Positions 1 to 64,000 of a stretch of 64,000 nt of DNA are shown here, piece after piece; within the stretch, counting starts at the first letter, position 1, and every line of letters begins with the position of its first letter. The stretch lies in NCBI GenBank assembly GCA_054601695.1, contig BAAHQB010000066.1, forward strand, positions 310,001-374,000, in the 5' to 3' direction. Origin of the DNA: Amorphochlora amoebiformis (Eukaryota > Cercozoa > Chlorarachniophyceae). The translations under genes were made by a program, and so were the position numbers. A model generated the notes under the pieces. That model worked only from the letters and a program-made list of their open reading frames with translations. It made no database searches and was not told the origin of the DNA.

Positions 1-59
1 AGTTAGCTTACGCAGATCATTACAATTCAGCTTGAGGTAACAGTGTTACTACCGTTACA

Positions 60-780
60 CTTACGTTTAGGATTAGAGGTTAGGTTAATACTACTACGGT
101 TAGGATATCGACTAAGATTAGATGCTTAGGATTAGGACTGACAGAATGTAAGCTGGGATTAGAATTAGGGTTAGAACTAATTGAGACCAGGGGGTGGGTT
201 CGGAGAAGAATGCGGCCTGGGAGTTTGTTAGGGTTAGGGTTAGGGCTAGGGTTAGGGTTAGGGTTAGGGTTAGGATTAGGGTTATGGTTAGGGTTAGGGT
301 TATGGTTAGGGTTGGGGTTGGGGTTAGGGTTAGTTAGGGTTAGGGTTCGGGTAGGATTAGGGATTGGGCGCAAGCTGGAGTCTATTCTTAGGGTTAGGAT
401 GGGCTCAGGCTAAGGTTAGACTTCGGGTTAGGGATAAGGTTAGGGTTATAATTAGGGTTAGGGTTTGGATTCAGGCTAGGGCTAGGGTTAGGGTTAGGTT
501 AGGTTTAGATTACGGTTAAGAAGGTTAAAAAAATAATGGTTCTAGGTTGGTTTTGGCCTTAAATTAGGTTTAGGTTAGGGCTAGGGTTCGGGTTAAGGTT
601 AGGGTTCAGGAGAGGGTTTCGGTTAAGGTTAGGCAGGTTATGGATAGGTAGGGTTACGGTGGGGTTAGGGCTAGGGTTAGGGTTAGGGTTAGGATTAGGT
701 TGATCGTCAGGGTTAGGGTTGGGGTTAGGGTTGGGGTTAGGGTTGGGGTCAGGGTTGGGGCTAGGGTTAGGGATATGTTT
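60..780 (+). repeat. Degenerate TTAGGG telomere-type tract
   Basis: GGGTTA units, many with single-base changes (GGGCTA, GGATTA, GGTTTA), run through most of this stretch in the TTAGGG orientation. I see no gene in it. Long frames across it translate to repeating Gly-Leu or Asn-Pro and are artefacts. It is an interstitial or subtelomeric array, not a clean chromosome end, because unique sequence and genes follow. Confidence 0.9.
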
Positions 781-844
781 TTGTTGCCTGCCATACGTAT
801 GCCCATAGGGATTCAGCTGGATATATGGGAAGATACTCAGGTTA

Positions 845-863
845 TAAAGATATGTATGGATAT

Positions 864-904
<41 letters not shown>

Positions 905-1119
905 CATATGTATATGTATATATAAGATATGCATGTGTTATGTGTTACATAAATGTGTGTAAATGTGTAAGTACGCTCAAACAGGAGGGATCATTATTAA
1001 TATTGTTATTATTTTATGTAACATATTTTTATACATACATGTACAATATATATATATATATGTATGTATATGTCAATTATATATATATATATATATTTTT
1101 TTTTACACACACATGTTTC

Positions 1120-1167
<48 letters not shown>

Positions 1168-1236
1168 ATAAACTTGTGTATAAAAGTGTATGATATAACA
1201 GTAGTGAGATAAACAACCTTACCCTCTATTCTTTCC

Positions 1237-1268
<32 letters not shown>

Positions 1269-1285
1269 CATCATATACATAACAT

Positions 1286-1333
<48 letters not shown>

Positions 1334-1407
1334 TATATACCCGTTGTAAGGAGGGAAACAATGTTACCCTCTAACCTTTCCGATGCATAATTGAAAGTCG
1401 CTAGATA
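845..1407. repeat. (TA)n arrays with a duplicated 25-base island
   Basis: Several (TA)n and (CA)n stretches. Two similar short islands, 1213-1236 and 1357-1381, share AACAA..TTACCCTCTA..CTTTCC and are separated by (TA)n, like the exon echoes seen elsewhere in the window. No coding frame with splice sites was convincing here. A possible exon-like island at 809-842 (acceptor CATAG, donor GTTATA) is too weak to call. Confidence 0.7.
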
Positions 1408-2050
1408 GGGTTAGGGTTAGGGTTAGGGTTAGGGTGGGGTTAGGGTTAGGGCTAGGGTTAAGGCAAGGGTTAGGGTTGGGATTAATGTTAGGGTTAGGAT
1501 AAGGTTAGGGGTTAAGGATAGGTTTAAGGTTAGGGTTTAGGGTTAGGGTCAAGGATAGGGTTAAGTTGAGGGTTAAGGTTAGGGTAAGGGGTTAGGGTTA
1601 AGGGGTTAGGGTTAAGGTTAGGGTTAAGGTTAAGGTTAAGGTTAGGGTTAAGGTTAGGGTTAAGGGGTTAGGGTTAAGGGGTTAGGGTTAGGGTTAGGGT
1701 TAGGGTTAAGGAGAGGGTTAAGGTTCGGGTTAAGGTTAGGGTTAGGGCTAGGGTTAAGGGGTTAGGGTTAAGGGGTTAGGGTTAAGGGGTTAGGGTTAAG
1801 GGTTAGGGTTAAGGTTAGGGTTAGGGTTAAGGTTAGGGTTAGGGTTACGGTTAAGGTTAGGGTTGTTAAGGTTAAGGTTAGGGTTAAGGTTAAGGTTAGG
1901 GCTAGAGATAGCGTTAGGGTTGGGGTAGAGTTAGGGTTAGGTTAGGGATCGGAGCGTTAGAATAAGGATTAGAATGAGGGTTAGGTTGGGTTAGGATTAG
2001 ATTTAGCTTTAGGGTTAGGGTTAGAGTTGGGGTTAGGGCTAGGGATAGGG
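1408..2050 (+). repeat. Degenerate TTAGGG tract downstream of gene A
   Basis: Mixed TTAGGG, TTAAGG and TTAAGGGG units. Gene A's stop codon (2053-2055, minus strand) lies at the edge of this tract, so gene A is transcribed straight into it and its 3' end would be made of CCCTAA-type sequence. Confidence 0.88.
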
Positions 2051-2052
2051 TT

Positions 2053-10156
<8,104 letters not shown>

Positions 10157-10441
10157 TGGTCGACGTGGCCTAATGGGGTTTGGTCACCCGCGGCAAAAGG
10201 TTGGGATATCCAGATATTTGGATAAAGATATCTAGATAGAATTAGCGACATATGTTGATATTAAATATAAATATGCAACAAAATAAATATATCAAGATAT
10301 GGAGATATCGAGACATGTATATCCACAAAGTTCAAGCCTGGAATCCTTCCCGGAAAAAGCGAGGAATGGCAACCGGAGTGCGACAAAGACGGCGCTTCTC
10401 TGCGCGTTCTACATTTACCACCGAATATTCACGAAAAAAGA

Positions 10442-10510
10442 GGAACCGTTTGGCTTGACGCAGATTGCCTTCGGAACAATCTGTGGGGAGTTCGATCCTC
10501 TCCGGGTCCA
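10442..10510 (+). tRNA. tRNA-like sequence, possible tRNA-Arg(TCG)
   Basis: A canonical T arm (GGGAG-TTCGATC-CTCTC) is followed by CGGGTCC, discriminator A and a T run (10513-10522) suitable as a Pol III stop. The 5' arm GGAACCG pairs with CGGGTCC at 6 of 7 positions. An anticodon loop CTTCGGA would give anticodon TCG on a stem with a long perfect extension (CAGATTG/CAATCTG). The D arm is abnormally short and pairs poorly, so this may be a decayed tRNA or the head of a SINE. Confidence 0.4.
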
Positions 10511-10725
10511 CATTTTTTTTTGCCCTCGATTGGACCGAGGTAACCGTCAGTTTTTGATGGAAATGGTGAGAGGAACCCTGTAGAGACGCAGATCTTCTGA
10601 ACTGAAGATACTTCAATCCTCTTAGGGACCATTTTTTGCTTTCCCTGCCCTTGTCTGGCCTGTCATCAGTGGTTATCCAACCCTAGGGTTTTAGTGTACC
10701 CCAGTGTTCAGAGGATTACTAAACT

Positions 10726-10812
<87 letters not shown>

Positions 10813-11413
10813 AATTATTATAATTATATACTATCTCTAACTATAGTATCTAGTAAAATTATTATACTGGCCTGTTACTGGGCCATATGATGTATAATAA
10901 TATTATTAATAATTAATGATCATGATACACTGTAGCTAATGACAGTACGTATGAAAACCCAAATGATCCTGATGCTTGGAGAATTAAGCGCTTCTACGAA
11001 ACTTTTACATAAGATGTATTATAGTAAATTAATAGTCATGCTACTAATGCATCAGATGATATTTATCTGTAACTTATGCTAAAGATTGTACACTATGATA
11101 GTGTACATGCGGCCGCATGGTCATACCGTTTAGATCGATATTATTATCAACCTTAAATTAGTAGTTTAAACTAGTAATACCGGCCAGGATTCATCGTAAC
11201 TCGGTGTACTATCTAGACTATGCATGATATTTTTGTGAATTCCATAATAGGCTATTACTAGTATTAATCGCTAGATTGGTCACGAATGACACATTCGTAA
11301 GTTCACTGTAATAACGTGGAATCATAATCATTCAGTGACTTGGGTGCACTTGCTTACTATGTTCACATATGCATTGCACGGGGACCGACATATACTATTG
11401 AAGCTTCAATAGT
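10511..11413. other. Gene-free island rich in perfect palindromes
   Basis: No coding frame with splice sites was found. Perfect inverted repeats include 11087-11107 (TGTACACTATGATAGTGTACA with a single central base), 11107-11118 (ATGCGGCCGCAT), a hairpin ACGAATG-ACA-CATTCGT near 11283-11299, and 11394-11413 (ACTATTGAAGCTTCAATAGT). It lies between the 3' end of gene B and the start of gene A. Confidence 0.65.
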
Positions 11414-11415
11414 AC

Positions 11416-11493
11416 CTCTATGAAAACCTAGTATATGTATATATATATATATATAAATATTTATATATATATATATTCATATATATGTATATA

Positions 11494-11569
<76 letters not shown>

Positions 11570-11584
11570 AGAGAGAGAGAAAAA

Positions 11585-11652
<68 letters not shown>

Positions 11653-11671
11653 GAGAAAAATTTTTAATAAT

Positions 11672-11716
<45 letters not shown>

Positions 11717-11735
11717 ATAACTCTATGAAAACCTA

Positions 11736-11742
<7 letters not shown>
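11416..11742. repeat. Duplicated CTCTATGAAAACCTAGTATA flanking (TA)n and GA arrays
   Basis: The 20-base string at about 11417-11436 recurs at 11721-11740. Between them are (TA)n and a (GA)n patch, 11559-11656. On the minus strand each copy reads CTAG then GTTTTCATAG, which could act as an acceptor plus a tiny terminal exon (stop TAG) for gene B in the right phase. That reading is speculative. Confidence 0.55.
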
Positions 11743-11774
<32 letters not shown>

Positions 11775-11824
11775 GTATATATATAAAAAATACATATATA
11801 TATATAAAGACATATTATATATAG

Positions 11825-11856
<32 letters not shown>

Positions 11857-11926
11857 TATATACATATAATATATGTACACAATATTTCCTAGTAAAACTG
11901 TTTACATACACACACACATTACATAA

Positions 11927-11990
<64 letters not shown>

Positions 11991-12006
11991 ATACACACAT
12001 ATGTAT

Positions 12007-12057
<51 letters not shown>

Positions 12058-12059
<2 letters not shown>

Positions 12060-12170
12060 AACATTGCTAGTACCCGTACATGTACGGGTACTAGTAATAT
12101 TACAATAAATATACATATATATTATATATATATGCGTGTATAATGTGATGTTGCTTTTGCCCGTACATGC
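12058..12170. repeat. 46-base near-perfect palindrome plus a partial copy
   Basis: Positions 12067-12094 are a 28-base perfect palindrome built on CTAGTACCCGTACATG and its complement, extending to 12058-12103 with two mismatched pairs. A half copy sits at about 12148-12168 (TTGCTTTTGCCCGTACATG). It could extrude as a cruciform and is embedded in (TA)n. Confidence 0.8.
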
Positions 12171-12258
12171 ATACATAAATATACACATACATACACACAC
12201 ATACACACATATGTACATACATGCATATACATACACATATAATACGTATAATATATAT

Positions 12259-12291
<33 letters not shown>

Positions 12292-12339
12292 TATCTATAT
12301 ATATATATATGTATATATAAATATGTAAAAATATATATC

Positions 12340-12396
<57 letters not shown>

Positions 12397-12435
12397 TTTT
12401 TATATATATATATATTATATATACATATATATATG

Positions 12436-12476
<41 letters not shown>

Positions 12477-12528
12477 ATATAAATTGTATATAAACCAACT
12501 TATTACGTTAAATCAAACACATACATAC

Positions 12529-19825
<7,297 letters not shown>

Positions 19826-20009
19826 GGCGTTGACGTGACCAATTCGTGTGACGAGAGAAATGTCACTCTGATTTGTCACACAAATGATTTGAAAGTATAT
19901 CTTAAATATTAATATCCGAATATTATCCAACTATATATAGAATAATGCGGCCGAAGTTTTCTTATACCTATACGCGTGTCACCCACTTTCGTCACACCCG
20001 AGTCGGAGA
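19826..20009. promoter_or_regulatory. Divergent promoter region of genes B and C
   Basis: 184 bases separate the start codons of gene B (minus, 19825) and gene C (plus, 20010). It has no (TA)n array, unlike the surrounding introns. It must hold the 5' ends of both transcripts, so co-regulation is likely. I see TA-rich ATATATAG near 19933 but no motif that I can name with confidence. Confidence 0.55.
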
Positions 20010-52574
<32,565 letters not shown>

Positions 52575-52679
52575 CTTGGCTTCATATAACAACTCATTAC
52601 TTGTGTGATTCCGAATCTAAAGCAAGTTTTCAGAGTTCAAAATCGTCATATATATAAATATATAAATATATGTATATAC

Positions 52680-52715
<36 letters not shown>

Positions 52716-52835
52716 TTACATATACAAGTTGGTGTACTATATATACAAGTTGGGTATTTGTGATCTGAAATTCTGTGACCAACACGATGAGGTATGTGAT
52801 ATGCCTCATCGGCGGAAAATACAAACAGATATATA

Positions 52836-52866
<31 letters not shown>

Positions 52867-52879
52867 CTAGTATATTATA

Positions 52880-52941
<62 letters not shown>

Positions 52942-52942
52942 T

Positions 52943-52979
<37 letters not shown>

Positions 52980-53040
52980 CTCCAATGTATACTAGATATA
53001 ACATATGTGCGTGAGTTATGATAAGTATGTGCTTGATCTA
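52575..53040. other. 3' flank of gene C
   Basis: Unique sequence with (TA)n at 52830-52975. A hairpin GATGAGG-n11-CCTCATC lies at about 52787-52811. No further exon was recognised. Confidence 0.5.
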
Positions 53041-53049
53041 CTTGATGCG

Positions 53050-54030
53050 GCGGGCCGGGAAAACAATGCTCATAAAAATTTCAATAATACATGTGTGCAT
53101 ACATTAGACTGTTACATATGTTAGATAGACTCACGTGTGACTTGCCCCCCACGTCCATGTACGTATACGTACGTACTGCATATAAGTTCGTGCGTACCAA
53201 TGATATATTCATACTATATTACTATAATGACATTGCAAGCATAGTCTAGAACATAGAGTGTACGTATAATATGACACGTGTGTGGATAGTAAAGGACGCT
53301 CATAAGATCAGCAAGAACAGCAATACTAAACATATGCATACATTAGACTACATATTGATAAACTCTCGCGTGTGGCATTGCTTATGTTTATGCATGGGCC
53401 CCCCCGGCATGATTGAGTCTAGACGATACGTATATAAGTACTACGCGTACCAATGATATACTTTCATGACATTGCAATCATATAGAGGGTACAAATTGTC
53501 CAAAATTCTCAAACTACGAGGCCGTGACACTGCCGTAGGTTATGCCGTCTTTTGCAGATGTTGTGCAGAAGTTGTGCAGATGTATCATCTATCCGTATCC
53601 ATACAAGTTTTCGTATATTATCGTATACGTCTAGTACGTACAGATGTACGTATACGTACGATATACGCACGTACGGCCACGCTAGCGTAATGAATACTAA
53701 TGATCGTTAATACTGTAGAATCCATATTTATGTTGTGGTACTAGTACAATGTGTGTGTAATGTTTCTTGTGTACATAGATATACACATATACACATATAT
53801 ATATTATATATTTATATTGTTATAGACATTGCAATTATATAAAGGGTACTTCTGTACGTATCCGTATAAGTTTTCGTATATATATTATCGTACACGTACG
53901 CATGTACGTACACGTACGATATACGCACGTACGGCCACGCTAGCGTATTGAACACTAATGATCGTTAATTACTGTAGAATCCATATTTATGTCGTGGTAC
54001 TAGTACAATGTGTGTGTAATGTTTCTTGCA
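53050..54030 (+). repeat. Two sets of diverged direct duplications between genes C and D
   Basis: 53594-53769 recurs at 53858-54028 with few changes (shared ACGATATACGCACGTACGGC, CCACGCTAGCGTA, AATGATCGTTAAT, GTGTGTGTAATGTTTCTTG). Upstream, about 53083-53245 resembles 53316-53485 (GCATACATTAGACT, GCGTACCAATGATATA, GACATTGCAA). Dense in ACGTACG-type palindromes. No gene seen. Confidence 0.85.
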
Positions 54031-54085
54031 TATATACACATATATATATATATATATATATACAATATATATAATATATATGTAC

Positions 54086-54153
<68 letters not shown>

Positions 54154-54158
54154 AACAT

Positions 54159-54214
<56 letters not shown>

Positions 54215-54368
54215 GTGCTCATTGGTGTACATATTCTAGATATTGCGCAAGCTACAATACATTTTCACAATATTATATGAACTTGGACTCATATACGACA
54301 AGAGGCTGCGACAAATCTATTAAATGCTGATGAATGTTCTATTGACATCGATCATCGAGTCGTTTTCG

Positions 54369-60297
<5,929 letters not shown>

Positions 60298-60625
60298 ATG
60301 GCTCCGAATCTGTCGTATCTCCCCAAGCTGACAAGTCGCTTCGTTTGGTTCAGTGCTCGCAAATGTTGATCAACGGTGCTCCACCAGAACGACAAGGCCA
60401 GATCTAGGCGAAATTACCAATTTCAGAATCATCTCTGAGCCATCTCCAGGAGGCCTGAGTCATCTCCAGGAGGCTCTCACGACTCTAGGATTTCACAAAA
60501 CCGGGATTCCTTGGAAATCATCTCCAAGGATCCTCCGATCCAGTGCGGAAATCCCGCCACTCCCCCGGTGATTATCAGGGATCCCCTCGATAATCGCGTA
60601 CCTGGCTTGCGCTGCGGCCTCCACC
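60298..60625. promoter_or_regulatory. Divergent promoter region of genes D and E
   Basis: 328 bases lie between the start codons of gene D (60297, minus) and gene E (60626, plus), free of (TA)n and higher in GC than the introns. A repeated CATCTCCAGGAGG unit (two copies near 60450-60475) and CATCTCCAAGGA (about 60517) could be regulatory sites. Their function is unknown. Confidence 0.5.
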
Positions 60626-61184
60626 ATGTCGATCGCTCGAAGCGGCCAGGGTGCGGCTCATTCGGGATTTCGGAAGTGCAAAGGGGTGTAATTCGACCTT
60701 TAAGCTTACTAAGAGTCGTGTTTCAATTTTCAGTGAGGATAATCTACCGGAGGGTGATAAAAGAGTTATTCAACTACTCCTCTAGCAGGTTACAGCTGTG
60801 CTTCCCGCCGTTGTATTTTGCGCCTTTGATGTATGATGGTCAGGGCTGTTTGGGGTCAGTTCATTAAGGAGGCGCGCGCCAAGTTTGAGGAGAACAAAAA
60901 TCTGAAAAAAGAGCAGGATATCATCAAGAAGATCGACGAGGGCTTCTATTGGCTCAAGAAGCATAAGCACCCAGAGCCTTACAGATGTACATTATCCCAA
61001 CCTGAAATCCCACGAAACCTAGTATCTGACTTGCACACCTCCAGACCCTACTTCTCCCGGTGGAAGCAAATTCCAACGTAACGTCCCTCCCGACCTCGAG
61101 GTGAGAAACATCGTCATACGTTCTGGCGCGAGGAAATAACATTACGTTTTTACACAATTCCAGATCATCGAAAAGTTCTCTTGA
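60626..61184 (+). CDS. LYR-motif small protein, 106 residues, five exons
   Basis: Probably a mitochondrial assembly or subunit factor of the Complex1_LYR type. The exact member is not recognised. Exons: 60626-60675 (ATG in CCACCATGTC), 60738-60788, 60844-60986, 61045-61100, 61164-61184 (TGA), summing to 321 bases with all phases consistent. Residues 18-27 read IIYRRVIKEL, an LYR-type tripeptide (IYR) followed by a basic helix. Then come FIKEARAKFEENKNL, a helical DIIKKIDEGFYWL, HPEPYRYPTSPGGSKFQRN and the end IIEKFS. The introns are only 62, 55, 58 and 63 bases and have no (TA)n. Exon 2 may start four bases earlier (60734), which would break the phase with the exon 1 donor used here. Gene D lies head to head with it. 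Confidence 0.75.
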
Positions 61185-63341
<2,157 letters not shown>

Positions 63342-63386
63342 CACAATCCGATTCAATTGGTCGGTTCCAAAGGGATAGTCAAACAC
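63342..63386 (-). CDS. Probable single exon of a further minus-strand gene
   Basis: The only coding-like island right of gene E. On the minus strand it has acceptor GAAG, 45 bases open in one frame ([15 protein letters not shown]) and donor GTAAAT. Size and flanks match the exons of genes A and C. Its partners would lie to the right of the window or are hidden among the arrays. Product unknown. Confidence 0.45.
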
Positions 63387-63390
63387 CTTC

Positions 63391-63460
<70 letters not shown>

Positions 63461-63511
63461 ACGTATTTTTCACACTTATTTCTGTATTATATCCATACAC
63501 ATATATGTGTT

Positions 63512-63544
<33 letters not shown>

Positions 63545-63555
63545 ATATATGTTTA

Positions 63556-63630
<75 letters not shown>

Positions 63631-63680
63631 ATATATATATATATACATACATATATATATATAATATATACATATATATG

Positions 63681-64000
63681 TGTGAGAGAGAGAGAGAGGG
63701 AGAGAGGAAGAGAGAGAGAAGGAGGGAGAGAGGAGGGAGGGAGAGAAGAAGAGGGAGAGAGGGAGAGAGACACCGAGACGGGGGAGAGAGAGTGAGAGAG
63801 GGAAAAAGAGAGAGAGAGGGAAAAAGAGAGAGAGAGGGAGAAAGAGAGAGAGAGTGAGAAAGAGAGAGAGAGTGAGAAAGAGAGGGGGAAAGAGAGAGTG
63901 AGAAGAGAGGAGATAGAGAGAAAGAGCGAGAGGGAGAAGAGAGGGAGAGAGAGAGGGAGAGAGAGCGTGCAAGAGAAAGAGAAAGAGAGGGAGAGGTTAG
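63681..64000 (+). repeat. GA-rich low-complexity run
   Basis: GAGAGAGG and AAAGAGAGA units continue to the window edge. Frames read as Arg/Glu or Ser/Leu repeats and are artefacts. Confidence 0.92.

Noticed and set aside
10299-10583. Plus-strand frame with a transporter-like phrase RIFTKKEEPFGL
   Set aside because: It resembles gene A's RIFLKEPFG but stands alone, overlaps the tRNA-like sequence and has no other transporter segments or splice sites around it. Probably chance.

Overview
This is nuclear DNA of a eukaryote with many introns. It is probably a protist, alga or fungus, and the sequence alone does not settle which. The evidence is TTAGGG/CCCTAA telomere-type tracts scattered through the interior, spliceosomal GT-AG introns in every gene, a Ty1/copia LTR retrotransposon, and gene families found only in eukaryotes (importin-11, a LYR-motif protein). 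More than half of the window is (TA)n microsatellite. Nearly all long open frames in it are meaningless Tyr-Ile runs read through these arrays. The real coding sequence is short islands, mostly 25-110 bases, sitting between the arrays. I identified the islands by their acceptor (AG) and donor (GT) ends and tested them by asking whether intron phases agree from one island to the next. They do, across whole genes. Layout: positions 1-2052 are degenerate TTAGGG repeats plus (TA)n. Gene A (minus, 2053-10156) is an EamA/SLC35G-type drug/metabolite transporter in about 12 exons. Positions 10157-12528 hold a tRNA-like sequence and an island rich in perfect palindromes. Gene B (minus, 12529-19825) is an unrecognised Ala- and Lys-rich protein in at least 10 exons. 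One of its introns carries a young copia element (12883-15792) whose LTRs look identical. A 184-base spacer separates gene B from the divergent gene C (plus, 20010-52574), an importin-11-type nuclear transport receptor of roughly 950 residues split into about 53 exons over 32.6 kb. Positions 52575-54368 are intergenic and contain diverged duplications. Gene D (minus, 54369-60297) is a P2A-type Ca2+ ATPase of 1102 residues in seven exons. A 328-base spacer separates it from gene E (plus, 60626-61184), a 106-residue LYR-motif protein with four introns of only 55-63 bases. The right end is (TA)n, (TTA)n and GA-rich simple sequence with one probable exon of a further minus-strand gene. The unexpected feature is the architecture. 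Genes A and C have almost every intron filled by (TA)n, often running from the donor (GTATAT...) to the acceptor (...TATATAG). Compact introns of about 60 bases survive in gene E and in the first intron of gene D. Inside the TA-filled introns lie truncated second copies ('echoes') of neighbouring exons, usually including one splice site and separated by TA arrays. I count about ten cases in genes A and C. This suggests that TA arrays expand within introns and drive local exon-fragment duplication. The proteins have unrelated jobs (solute transport, nuclear import, calcium pumping, a mitochondrial-type LYR protein), so the window is a gene neighbourhood and not a pathway.
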